Notes: generated by a model not told the origin, from the sequence alone. Counted from the first letter of the stretch, positions 8,717 through 16,888 are shown. The stretch: 21,602 bases of DNA from Larix sibirica (GCA_004151065.3 NWUY0300060022.1:10131-31732); one strand, 5' to 3'. Program-made: numbers and translations.

Positions 8717-9013
8717 TCTCTTTCCTCCGGTTTTATTTTGATTTAGGCCTTATTGTTGTCTTTTCTTTGGTAATGTAGTCCTCAGTCACATGGTTCAGTC
8801 TGGTTTCGGTCTCAGGTCTAATTTCTAGAAAGACTATAGTTTTTGTCTCCAAGGTCATAACCCCTGATCTATGGGGGATCAGTTGGGTTTTGTTTTTGAG
8901 GACAACAAAGACAATCTCTCTAGCTCTAGGATGATCAAAAATGAACTATGATTTGGATCTATATTTTGAGTTCTACATATCTAACTTGACTGCTTATGTA
9001 CTCTCTTTTGTTA
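8717..9013 (+). other. Downstream sequence of the broken frame
   Basis: T-rich and G/T-rich sequence (tttcctccggttttattttg, gggttttgtttttgagg) with no coding continuity. It reads like a 3' untranslated region or the tail of a retroelement. The ggggatcag and gaggacaacaaag motifs near 8875-8910 might be a decayed polypurine-type stretch, but no paired LTR was seen. Confidence 0.25.
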
Positions 9014-9078
9014 TGTTAATATAATTTCGAACTTATATATATAAAAGATAAAGTCTTTTTTGGGGTGTTATATTAACA
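9014..9078. repeat. Small inverted repeat, 11-bp stem
   Basis: tgttaatataa at 9014-9024 is the exact reverse complement of ttatattaaca at 9068-9078, with an AT-rich 43-base loop. A chance hairpin in AT-rich DNA cannot be excluded. Confidence 0.5.
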
Positions 9079-9227
9079 CATAAACTATCCAATCCACCCA
9101 TATATAAAATACGAAATTAAAAGCACAATCAATGAAACACGGATAAAATATGATGTGACAAAAGATAAGTGAAACATATAGCTGATTGAAATAAGGGAAA
9201 ATATATATATCACAAATTATAATACAT

Positions 9228-9306
9228 TAACAATTTAAATATTAATTTCTAATTCTAAATCATAGATTATATTATACTAACCATTTAAATATTAATTTCT
9301 AATTTA
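9228..9306. repeat. Direct repeat, period about 50 bp
   Basis: taacaatttaaatattaatt at 9228 recurs with one change at 9278 (taaccatttaaat), each followed by attaatttctaatt. Two units only. Confidence 0.75.
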
Positions 9307-9309
9307 AGA

Positions 9310-10226
9310 TGATAAGTTATTATTCTTCACTCGCCAACTTTATGAATCCGTGTAAAAACATTCAACATAACAAGATATATTGTGATGTCTTATTGTTGCT
9401 TTATTGGTGGATGTGGTTAGAAATCAAGTCACGTGTAAGTTTTGTTTTATTGGATCTCTCTCCGTTCCAACAAAATCATGTTTCTTAGGCCGAAATGTTA
9501 TATGGAATTGGAGACCCCAAACCATTGCGTGAGAATTATAAATGGATATGGGGTCTCCTTTAAGGATCATAGGCTTAATTTCATTTTTCGCAAGGTTTGT
9601 AAATGGTTTTTTTTTTACTAAATCGTGGTTATAGGTCTCCAAGTATAGTTTAATCTTTTATTCATGGTTTTTTTCCCAAAGTTATCAGGTTGATTGAAAT
9701 CCTCCTAAAGGTCGTGAACTATGGTTTAGGCAATGGAGGTGGATTTTGGGTGCATATAAGGGTTAATGGCCCAAATTCATGTAAATTGAAAATGGTTATA
9801 GAGGAGCTATATGGGATTCTCTAAATCTATATAATATGAATCCATCACCTAAAGATGGAATGTGCATTTGTGATGATCTAGAGGTTGGCATGAAGTTATT
9901 CAACTCAACTTAACAATCATAATGGTTTTATTACCTTCAACCACCCTTACAAGTGTAAGTAGACCACTTTTGTGAAATTCAAACCCTAAAGACAAAACTT
10001 TGACCCTATAAATAATTTGAGTCAAAATCTCATACTATCAACAATATAAATGGTTTTGGTTTGTTAAATGATATTTCTATGTCCTAAATTAAGTAGGTTG
10101 CCTACATTAACTTTTTTTTGGGTTCAAAGTCATATATATAACACCCAAAATATATCTTAGGGACTGTGAATAACGTCTCATTTGTGATGATATTTAATGT
10201 GGTCTTTACAAAGGGATTTTCGTTCA
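9310..10226. other. Gene-free stretch
   Basis: No domain or RNA gene is recognised on either strand. The minus-strand open frame at 9424-9642 contains no motif and overlaps a 9-bp inverted repeat (ggagacccc at 9510-9518, ggggtctcc at 9550-9558) that creates part of it. Poly-T runs occur near 9605 and 9667. Confidence 0.5.
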
Positions 10227-10301
10227 AAATTCATGGATTAAGAGTGCCATGGAGAATTATTTTCAAGAAATCCATGGTTTCATGCCTTAATCCATGAATT
10301 T
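10227..10301. repeat. Short hairpin, perfect 16-bp arms
   Basis: aaattcatggattaag at 10227-10242 is the exact reverse complement of cttaatccatgaattt at 10286-10301. Inside the arms, gccatgg (about 10246-10252) and tccatgg (about 10271-10277) can continue the pairing with small bulges, leaving a loop near 10253-10270. The size is compatible with a micro-MITE or a small-RNA precursor, but nothing shows transcription. Confidence 0.65.
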
Positions 10302-10591
10302 AATCCATAATTGATGTTTTCCTTCAAATCTAAACATTATTTATAAAGCAATCAACCATGGTTAATTTCTTAGAAATGGAAATTTACTCTTATCTAAACA
10401 TATAGGTCACAATTCATGGGTTAATAGAGATACAAATAGTTTTTAAAGATAAAACCATGCTTTTGTACCTCAAAGCATGGAATTGCCTTCTAAGGGACTC
10501 GAATCAAGATTGAGTCCTTAGAGAGGAATTAGAGCCTTAGATAGGTTAGGGCCGACATCGTAATTTTTTTTTACTTAATATTTTATTAAAG

Positions 10592-10684
10592 TGTCATGTG
10601 TCACCTCCACATTGGGCACAACATTACACTTCTCTCTCATACTGGGTTGTAGAAGGTGCCTCTCAACACAATAATAACATTTAA
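10592..10684. repeat. Diverged copy of the 7505-7650 repeat
   Basis: gtgtcatgtgtcacctcca, then cacttctctctcatactggg and tgcctctcaacacaataata parallel the 7561-7640 stretch in order and spacing, with many differences. Same orientation, about 3 kb apart. Confidence 0.4.
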
Positions 10685-10724
10685 ATATGTGGTATGAATG
10701 GGAGGCCCATCCATCCCAATAGGG

Positions 10725-10961
10725 TGTTGGGATTTCGTTCACGCCTAAGTAGTCTAGTTAGATGGAGTAGTTAGTTAGATGTAATATTAAATAATGCACA
10801 TCCCAATGCAAACCTATTGCATTTCCTTTATAAAGGCTAGTAAGCCTCATCATAAGACAAGTTAGTATTCTCATAATCTTAGTCTATTGTGTTATTTTAT
10901 GTTATTCGTTCGGTTATGAGTTAAATTGTTAGTGAGCTAGCTCAGAGGCTCCTTGAGCCTC
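10725..10961 (+). promoter_or_regulatory. LTR-like or promoter-like segment
   Basis: The sequence begins tgttgggatttcgttcacg (Copia-type LTRs often start TGTTGG), has a cccaatgcaaac CCAAT-like motif with aatgca/tgcatt inverted arms near 10804-10822, and a good TATA box tttataaa at 10827-10834. About 110 bases further is a perfect 7-bp hairpin (gaggctc-ctt-gagcctc, 10945-10961). This is the layout of a short LTR or TRIM, but I found neither a matching second LTR nor a primer-binding site, so a solo remnant or a chance promoter is possible. Confidence 0.3.
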
Positions 10962-10986
10962 ACCTTCAATCTATTAAGATTAGTAT

Positions 10987-11500
10987 GTCTATCTCATGGC
11001 ATCTTGGAATAAGTTTTATGACTATAACATCTCATTCCCTCATATCCTACATTAATTTTGAGGACTTCTATGTTACCTCATGTAAGCTTCGATATACCAT
11101 GATCATTAATAGGAGCATCCACAGATGCAAAAACTCCACTACTAATAAAATGATTGATTGGTTGTGGAGTGATTATATGTGTTTGCTTAGCCGTCCTTTC
11201 CTTCTAGTATGTTACCTATGTACATGTTGTGCATAAATAATAAGAATATTAATAGTTGTAAATCCTTATCTCATGGTTTTTTGGAATAACTTTTACAATT
11301 ATAAAATATCCTCCCCTCCTATTCTATATTGCTTGTGAGAACAAATTTGCAACAACATATAAGTCTTAATATATCTCGATCCCTATGATAATAGAAGCAT
11401 TCATAAAAATAGTATGAGTTGCTTTAATAACATAATGGTTGATTGGTAAATGCATATTGGTGATTAAGCTTGCTCACTCAAACTTCCCCTCCCACTTACA
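10987..11500. repeat. Old tandem duplication, period about 275 bp
   Basis: tatctcatggcatcttggaa (about 10988) and its continuation recur in diverged form from about 11264 (tatctcatggttttttggaa). Both are followed by related pieces in the same order: a ttttacaatta/ttttatgacta stretch, ctcctattctatatt/ctcatatcctacatt, and aatgattgattgg/aatggttgattgg. The open frame at 10985-11236 lies inside unit 1, has no counterpart in unit 2 and is not a gene. Confidence 0.6.
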
Positions 11501-12243
11501 TTTGAGATATTTGTAAATAATAATATAAGCAATAATAAAAATAATATAAAATTTATGAAATACTTTTGCGATGTGACATATTATTAATAATCTTTCCAAT
11601 TTATTATTTTTTCTAAATTCTTTTTACAAGATTTCCATTTTCCTCAAAATATTTATATACAAAACAACTCAATACCAACCACAATAATGATTAATAATCC
11701 AAAAAAACTCAATAAAATTAAATTAACCTTTAAAACTTTTTCCAATTTATCATATAAAAATAAAAAAATAAAAACAATTTTTATAACATCTTAAAACAAT
11801 TACACATAAATTCTTTATTTTCCTTCTTTAATTTGAATAATGCCTAAATTTTGATTTTGATTACATAAACGTGAATTCAGCATCATGTGTCACATTGATA
11901 TTACACATAAAATCTATTTCCTTCCCTTCTTACCACATTAAGTTTGATTTGAATAATGTCTAAATTTTGATTTTTAGCACATAAATATTAATTCACTATA
12001 GGTATCATGAAATATGATGTACACGTCTAAAAAGACGATTATTATTATTTGTGAGCATCAGAATCCTCGACTTTGATTTTTTGTGAAATGACACTAGGAG
12101 TGTTATCAAGAATTCGAATCTCTCAGCAACGTAATTAAATTTTCCCCCAAATTACATGCTTTAGTATAACTAAGATGTATCCTCACTTTAAATTTTGTTC
12201 AAAGTTAAATGCTTTCTGTATCCTCACTCTAACATGATATTAA
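11501..12243. other. Gene-free AT-rich stretch with a diverged direct repeat
   Basis: No gene is seen. The motif tttgaataatgcctaaatt (about 11831) recurs as tttgaataatgtctaaatt (about 11949), each followed by an acataaa stretch and attca, so about 120 bp seem duplicated. The rest is low-complexity AT. Confidence 0.55.
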
Positions 12244-12315
12244 GCGTTTGTAGTTCAACGGTTAGGATAATTGCCTTCTAAGCAATAGACTCGCGTTCGA
12301 CTCCCGACAGACGCA
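12244..12315 (+). tRNA. tRNA-like gene, anticodon UCU; looks derived from tRNA-Gly(UCC), probably a pseudogene
   Basis: The 72 bases fold as a cloverleaf. Acceptor GCGTTTG pairs with CAGACGC (one G-T pair), the D arm is GTTC/GGAT, and the anticodon stem ATTGC/GCAAT closes loop CTTCTAA, giving anticodon TCT. The T arm is TCGCG-TTCGACT-CCCGA with one C-C mismatch. Discriminator A is present; no intron. An A box (TAGTTCAACGG) and a B box (cgTTCGACTCC) are visible. From memory, the body matches plant tRNA-Gly(UCC) far better than tRNA-Arg(UCU), and nearly all differences, including the anticodon change, are C-to-T or G-to-A. No T4 terminator follows closely (the first TTTT is about 45 bases downstream). 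A decayed tRNA or the head of a tRNA-derived SINE is likely. Confidence 0.72.
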
Positions 12316-12323
12316 TTATACCA

Positions 12324-12475
12324 TCGATTCAAACAGGTGTAATAATGAGTTCATATTTACTTTTATCATGAAGATCATCCTTTGTCACATTAAACAAGCC
12401 TTGACTCAAACAGATGTACTAGTGAGTTCATATTTACCTTTATCATGAAGATCATCCTTTGTCACATTAAACAAG
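12324..12475. repeat. Tandem duplication, period about 80 bp
   Basis: gattcaaacaggtgtaata (unit 1) and gactcaaacagatgtacta (unit 2) each continue gtgagttcatatttac, ttttatcatgaagatcatcc and tttgtcacattaaacaag, nearly identically. It lies between the tRNA-like gene and the LINE ORF1 remnant, so it may belong to the LINE 5' UTR. Confidence 0.85.
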
Positions 12476-12735
12476 TATATAAGCTACGGTTTCACTTATC
12501 AACACTGAGACTCTACGAAAGAATCATGGCGGAGTGAGGTAGGCAAGAAAGTAGAGATGATGGTGGAGGAAAGCACGGTGACTCAGAAGGAGATTGAAAT
12601 AGGGGTCAAAGAACTAGGAGAATAATTCAATCAACAGAAAAGAGCATAAATTACACTGAAGGCGGAATGATGATTGATCCTGGGTATGATGTCACTTCCA
12701 AAAATATTGGTGTCTATATTGAATTCATAAAAGAT

Positions 12736-12877
12736 CATGCCATAATAGGCAAGTTTATGGGAATTTGTCCCTCTAAACAGGGCTTGATATGATGGGTTAA
12801 CTAAGTCATGCCATAATAGGCAAGTTTATGGGAATTTGTCCCTCTAAACAGGTATTCATATGATGGATTAACTAAGC
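12736..12877. repeat. 71-bp tandem duplication inside LINE ORF1
   Basis: catgccataataggcaagtt starts at 12736 and again at 12807; each unit ends in an atatgatgg, ttaactaag stretch. It duplicates the HAIIGKFMGICPSK coding block, so it arose after or during decay of this copy. Confidence 0.95.
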
Positions 12878-12890
12878 TCGAAAGGGTAAG

Positions 12891-13170
12891 TGGAATTGAA
12901 ACTATGATCTAAAGGTGTCTTCACGGCCATCTTTGTCACAACATAGGACAATGTAAGAGTGGTTGTGGATTTGAAACTAGAATCTAAAGGCTTCTTCACG
13001 GCCATCTTTGTCAACACAGAGGATACGGAAAGAGTGTTTAAAGATATGGTGGGTTTACTCACGTTGGAAGCCCGAAGGACAAGTGGATTTGAAACTAGGA
13101 TCTAAAGGCTTCTTCAAAGCCATCCTTGTCAACACAGAGGACAAGGAAAGGGTGTTTAAAGAGGGCACAT
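12891..13170. repeat. Threefold repeat inside LINE ORF1 (75- and 118-bp spacing)
   Basis: tggaattgaaactatgatct (12891), tggatttgaaactagaatct (12966) and tggatttgaaactaggatct (13084) each lead into aaagg, a ttcttca stretch, gccatc and a ttgtcaacacagagga-like end. Units two and three extend to ggaaag, gtgtttaaaga. They all encode the DLKLGSKGFF block; unit one is the most diverged. Confidence 0.92.
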
Positions 13171-13779
13171 GCTTCTTCAACATTGCAAGGATACACCTAA
13201 GATACTGGACATAAAAATCCAGTATGGAAAAAGAAGACTTCTTGACACCTTGGTATGGATTCACCTATGCTCTTTGCTACAATAATTCTAAGAGGAAGAG
13301 ACTCTTGTAGGCATTGGAAACACATTGTGCACATATGTTAAAACATTTGAAGTCACTAGAATAAGGAAATACACATCTTATGTTGGAATTTGTGTCTACA
13401 TGAATGTCTAAGGGGCCTTACCAGAACCAATATGCATTAGCTTCCAAAACTTTGAATGAGTCAAGACTTTGGACTCTGATCATATACCCTACATGTGTTG
13501 CAATTGCCATGAACACGGCTACCTACTCAGTAACCACTCACTAAACAAATCTAAAGGTTTGACCAAAGTTGAAGAAAACAAGGATAGTGAAGGGTTTGCA
13601 AAAGTTTCAAGCAAAAGAAAATTGAGGAAAACACAAAATATCACCAAGTTGCAAAACCAAAGAGAGCAACAACTTTCAAATTTAATCAAGGGAATTGGAT
13701 AAAGAAGATGCGATATTAGGGACTCAAGCATAGGAAACAACTAGGACTCATTCATCAAACAAAATCCATGATTTTACCC

Positions 13780-14250
13780 TCAGGCAGAACCTAAACAATA
13801 AATGAAAGGTTCTTAGAAGCATTACAAGCCTTGGGAGTGGCATATGAAGGCAAACAATGGATCTTAGGTGGAGACATCAATATGTATACTATGGTAATGG
13901 GAAAAAAAAGGAACTCGCCATAGGGAGGAGGTGAACATAACTTCCAAAGACACGATAGAGAATCACGAGCTGGTGGATATGCAAACAACCAATGGTTGTC
14001 ACACCTAGAATAACAAAAGGGGAGGCACACATCAAATAGTAGTGAGGTTGGACAAATTCCTAGTTTTGAAATCTATTTTGAGGAGAGGAGGTACTCAAGA
14101 GGTGGTTATTCTACTCGGCTTAGGCTTAGACCATTGGACAATTTTCCTAACATGGGCTAGTGTGAGTTCATCCAAACCCAAGCCCTTTCGTTTCAAGAAG
14201 TTTTGGCTCTCCCACCTAGACTTCCAATTGAACATCAAAGCTTGGTGAGG
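13780..14250 (+). pseudogene. LINE ORF2 AP-endonuclease domain, broken
   Basis: The endonuclease nicks target DNA to start insertion. QWILGGDIN (about 13855-13881) is the GDFN-type motif of the APE fold, and NNQWLSHLE in one frame corresponds to the TNNGxxTWNN motif near 13985-14010. The open frame at 14042-14248 reads VRLDKFLVLKSILRRGG (its first codon is GTG), then GLGLDHWTIFLTW and KPFRFKKFWLSHLDFQLNIK. This is the classic C-terminal motif SDHxPI, here with Leu for Ser and Thr for Pro, followed by the KPFRFEKFW connector. An in-frame stop after WW precedes the next block. Inactive. Confidence 0.85.
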
Positions 14251-15235
14251 AGAAGAAGAGCTTCCAAACAGAGAAAAAAATGTATTCCTTTCAACAATTC
14301 CCTAAAAGGGTGAAAGCACATGTCAAAATATGGAACAAGAAGGTTTCTACAACATTGTTTATGCCAAGAAAGATGGAAAGGAAAATAGCAGACAATTAGA
14401 CCTTGGTAATCCAACTAGGCAACACACCAAAAAGAAACCCGCAGGAAGAGGACCTTCAAGATCAAATGAATTTGAGAGCGCGGCAAGAGGAAATTATTTA
14501 ATGTCAAAATTCCAATATCAGGTGGCTTAAAGAAGGATATAATAACTCTAAATTATTCACAATTCCATGATTAACAAGAGACACTACAACAAAATAGTCT
14601 CCCAAAACACAATAAAGGAATCGGGCTCGAGGATCATGACGACAATGAAGAGGAATTATGAAATCACTACAACCATATTCTTATGGAACCATAACTAGAT
14701 AGAGAACAAGAAATCAAAGCTATAGTTGCATCCCATCTTCAATCACCAAGGACTAGAATGTCAATATGATGCAAGAAATAGAATTTGAAATGGTTGAGAA
14801 AACAACCATAGAAATGTTGGCAAGCAAATATCCTGATTCAGATGGATCATGTTGGTTCACAGTAGGCAGGGATGTCTAGGAAGTAATTGAAGAATCCATA
14901 ATCTCCAAGAATCCTTCAATCCGTGAACTCCACTTTCCTCACCCTCACTCCAAAAGAAGACTAGGAAAACACAACAGAGAAGGTCATGTCAATCTTACTA
15001 TGCAATGTGATTTACAAGATTATAACTAAAGTCATAGCATGTTGTTTGAAGCCCATTATTCCCAAGATGACCTCTTTAGAGCATGGGGGCTACATCAAAG
15101 GTCGCCAAATCCTGGATGGAATCATGGTATCCCATGAAATGATCCACTCTCTCAAGATTAGAAAGAAACCCAGTATGATGGTTAAGTTGGACATGCCTAA
15201 TGAGTTGGACCACTTAAATTGGGGATTTCTAGGGA
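14250..15235 (+). pseudogene. LINE ORF2 connector and N-terminal RT, broken
   Basis: Mixed frames give PKRVKAHVKIWNK and FMPRK (about 14295-14365), EEII then NSNIRWLKEGYNNSKLF (about 14490-14560), and VEKTTIEMLASKYPDSDG (about 14790-14845). The normal LINE versions are VKxHVKxWNKEVFGNI, RIQWLKEGExNTKFF and the APGPDGF entry to RT. The frame 14986-15258 continues LLCNVIYKIITKVIACCLKP, IKGRQILDGIMVSHEMIHSL and VKLDMPNELDHLNWGF, and then leaves LINE homology. It stops before motif B and the FVDD box, so no complete RT exists here. The open frame at 14330-14530 is a piece of the connector. Confidence 0.85.
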
Positions 15236-15640
15236 TATTAGTGTTGCACTCTACCTAGCACTAAGAAGATGGAGGTGATCATCCTGACAATGTCTAATGG
15301 AGAAGGGGGTTTGACCAAGAAACATTTCTACCAATATCTACCTATTATCATTCTACAAAACCCTTGACCTAATGTAGTAGTGCTAACCAACCATAGAAAA
15401 ACCATGGACAACCTTATTAGTAGTTCCAACCAACCACAAATAAGCATTACTTTCACCAAAAGGAGAAGATGATAAGAACTTTAATTGTAGAATAGATAGA
15501 TGTTGTAGCACATTTGTTAAGGATTTGAGTTTGACATTTATATGTCCCCATTCTCTTTGATTATTAATGATTGTGTTTAATGGAACTTCAAGTAATTTGT
15601 AAATTAAGATATTAATGTTTATGATCAATTGCATATTATT
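15236..15640. other. Unassigned stretch right of LINE copy B
   Basis: No LINE, gene or RNA homology is seen. The minus-strand open frame at 15383-15649 has no motif and runs into the tandem repeat at its right end. The break in LINE homology near 15235 marks a deletion or recombination point. Confidence 0.45.
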
Positions 15641-15921
15641 CAAAGTCATTCATCTATGACCCATCTCGCGTGAGAGTGAATAATCCGCTTAGCAGTCATT
15701 ATCAATTAATTATAATTTCTTTGGAAGAAATGCATCCTTATTTACATGGAATTTTATTTCAAAAAGTACATACCATATTTATACACCAATGTATTACTGC
15801 TTAGAAGTCAATAAAGAAATTTGCACCTTGTTTACTTATATGAGACGATTTTAATTACAAATGACTTATTTAAGAATGCAAACTTACAAAAACTTAAGGA
15901 TTGTATAATCAAATGTTTTAT
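15641..15921. repeat. Roughly 285-bp tandem-repeat unit, first copy
   Basis: The unit runs attcatctatgacccatc, taatccgcttagcagtcatt, ggaattttatttcaaaaagt, catatttatacaccaatgta, ttgcaccttgtttacttata, atgacttatttaagaatgca and aacttacaaaaactt. The same order, diverged, recurs at about 16920-17140 and 17145-17440 (attcatctataaacc, gagtaacccacttaacactc, atttcatttatacactcata), and so also in the duplicated block at 17645-18429. It behaves like a minor satellite; no coding content. Confidence 0.6.
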
Positions 15922-15983
15922 AGGGAAAATTTTAAGGATCCATAATTTTCTTAAAGTGTAGAAACCTTGGCAAATCTTACTAA
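15922..15983. repeat. 62-bp direct repeat, copy 1, ending at an 'n'
   Basis: Identical to 16599-16660 except one base (caaatcttac here, caaattttac there). It starts agggaaaattttaaggatcc and stops exactly at the ambiguous base 15984. The copy looks like the end of a contig that overlaps the interior of the next one. Confidence 0.93.
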
Positions 15984-15984
15984 N
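15984..15984. other. Ambiguous base, probable contig join
   Basis: A single n follows the 62-bp repeat copy. Together with the second n at 17644 it suggests one-base placeholders for gaps. Confidence 0.7.
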
Positions 15985-16598
15985 GTTTACCTATTGCTCA
16001 AAGAGTGTTTGACTCTCCCTATGAGAGGGATGCATTTGTGGGACATGAGAAAGAGCTTCATGAGGGTGAATCATCTCATAGTGCCTTTCATCTTCTTTTT
16101 TTGACACTTGGGGTTACTTGGACTGGATGAGTGCACTACTTAAGTTGTTGCATAAAAATAGGGGGTGTTCCATAAAAATATGTGAAGTGTGCATGGCACG
16201 TGTGGGCATGTACCCAACTTTACACGTGGGTTGCACTACTTAAGTTGTTGCTTACAAATATGTATAGTGTGTGCCTGGCATGTGTGGGGGCGTGTACCTA
16301 CCTCGACAAATGTGGGGCACACTACTTGAGTTAGTTACATGGAGAAATGTGCTTGGAAAGAGTCATCATGTAACCAGCTACCCTTAGCACATGAGAGGTG
16401 GATGGGTTGGTCAGAGTCTAGGGTTTTACTTAACCCCTTTTCTTACCATAAAAGTGAAGGAGGGGCACATTACTTCTATGCATGAGAGTGAGAGTGAAAA
16501 GTGGTGTGAGTTGATAGCTAGGGTGTTCTGGTCAAGTGTTTTTCTTTAGGAGCTTATGAGAAGCTGATTTTGGTTTATGCAATCTTCTTCTATGTTGC
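15985..16598. other. LTR-like segment with internal direct repeats
   Basis: GC-richer sequence lacking a long open frame. A unit beginning gcactacttaagttgttgc occurs at 16133 and 16233 (100-bp spacing), with a third decayed start gcacactacttgagttag at 16317. Each copy carries agtgtg, tggca, gtgtggg and gtacc motifs. Repeated enhancer-like units followed by a cataaaagtgaagg box (about 16447) resemble the U3 region of an LTR. The 3' end tatgttgca adjoins the ggaaaattttaagg segment. The 5' end is cut by the n, so an LTR identity is only a suggestion. Confidence 0.3.
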
Positions 16599-16888
16599 AG
16601 GGAAAATTTTAAGGATCCATAATTTTCTTAAAGTGTAGAAACCTTGGCAAATTTTACTAATTCTTAAATTTTCAACCATAAAATGTTTGGTGATATTTTT
16701 TTTAATTGTTTAAATTTTTAAGAATTTTATGTAGTTTATGGACAATTTTGGTGATGATTAGGGTAAAATATTTTTTATCTTATCAAATTTGGGCGAATCA
16801 TTTGAGAAAAAAAGAAGAAATTAATGAATCTTTTTTGGAAAAAAAAAATTAGCCCATGGGCTAAATTTTGCCCCTAAAATTTTCCTTG
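16599..16888. repeat. MITE-like segment with short terminal inverted repeats
   Basis: ggaaaattttaagg at 16601-16614 faces cctaaaattttcc at 16873-16885, matching as inverted copies apart from one A. Inside is a perfect 16-bp palindrome, ttagcccatgggctaa (16849-16864). The segment is about 290 bp, AT-rich and without coding capacity. Its first 62 bases also occur at 15922-15983 next to different flanking DNA, which fits a mobile or allelic insertion. No target duplication could be fixed. Confidence 0.4.

Larger units (their letters stand above)
12525..13720 (+). pseudogene. LINE ORF1 (DUF4283-like nucleic-acid binding protein with zinc knuckle), broken
   Basis: ORF1 proteins coat LINE RNA. A candidate start ATGGCGGAG (12525) is followed almost at once by a stop. 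Then come DPGYDVTSKN, EFIKDHAIIGKFMGICPSKQ, SRWKPEGQVDLKLGSKGFFK (about 13062-13121), VNTEDKERVFKEGTCFFNIA and RIHLRYW. These match the order of plant LINE ORF1 DUF4283 regions (HAIIGKFxGxWPSE, WKPKGxxxLxLGSKGFF, EDxxRVFExG). The frame at 13469-13702 gives SDHIPYMCCNCHEHGYLLSN; the usual zinc knuckle is CxxCHEHGHxxxxC, and here the His and final Cys are replaced by Tyr and His. SEGFAKVSSKRKLRKTQ follows, typical of the region after the knuckle. Internal tandem duplications and frameshifts destroy the frame. The antisense open frames over this region are shadows. Confidence 0.85.
12480..15235 (+). mobile_element. Degenerate L1-type LINE, copy B (5' half, 3'-truncated)
   Basis: Reading left to right: short leader, ORF1 (DUF4283-like domain and zinc knuckle), ORF2 endonuclease, connector, and the first part of RT. 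About 380 bp at its right end (14853-15235) align with 82-460 of copy A at about 87% identity by eye, in the same orientation, so both are one family. Homology to copy A stops near 15235, inside the RT palm, and no LINE sequence follows. Missing a 3' end is unusual for LINEs, which are normally truncated at the 5' end; later deletion or recombination is the probable cause. Many stops and frameshifts. Confidence 0.85.

Noticed and set aside
9510-9558. 9-bp inverted repeat ggagacccc/ggggtctcc as a terminator or element end
   Set aside because: Too short, with nothing around it to support a function; noted only in the spacer entry.
10985-11236. Plus frame of 83 residues with Cys-rich end
   Set aside because: It lies in one unit of an old tandem duplication and is not preserved in the other unit.
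12890-13170. CRISPR-like array of repeats and spacers
   Set aside because: Three unequal coding duplications within a LINE; spacing 75 and 118 bp, and a eukaryotic context.
12868-13264. Two antisense frames with repeated SLNTLSVSSVLTKMA-like blocks
   Set aside because: The repetition comes from the DNA-level repeats inside ORF1 read on the wrong strand; not a repeat protein.
15985-16600. Intron reading of the segment (starts gt, ends gttgcag)
   Set aside because: The start is adjacent to an n and no exon with coding sequence lies on either side.
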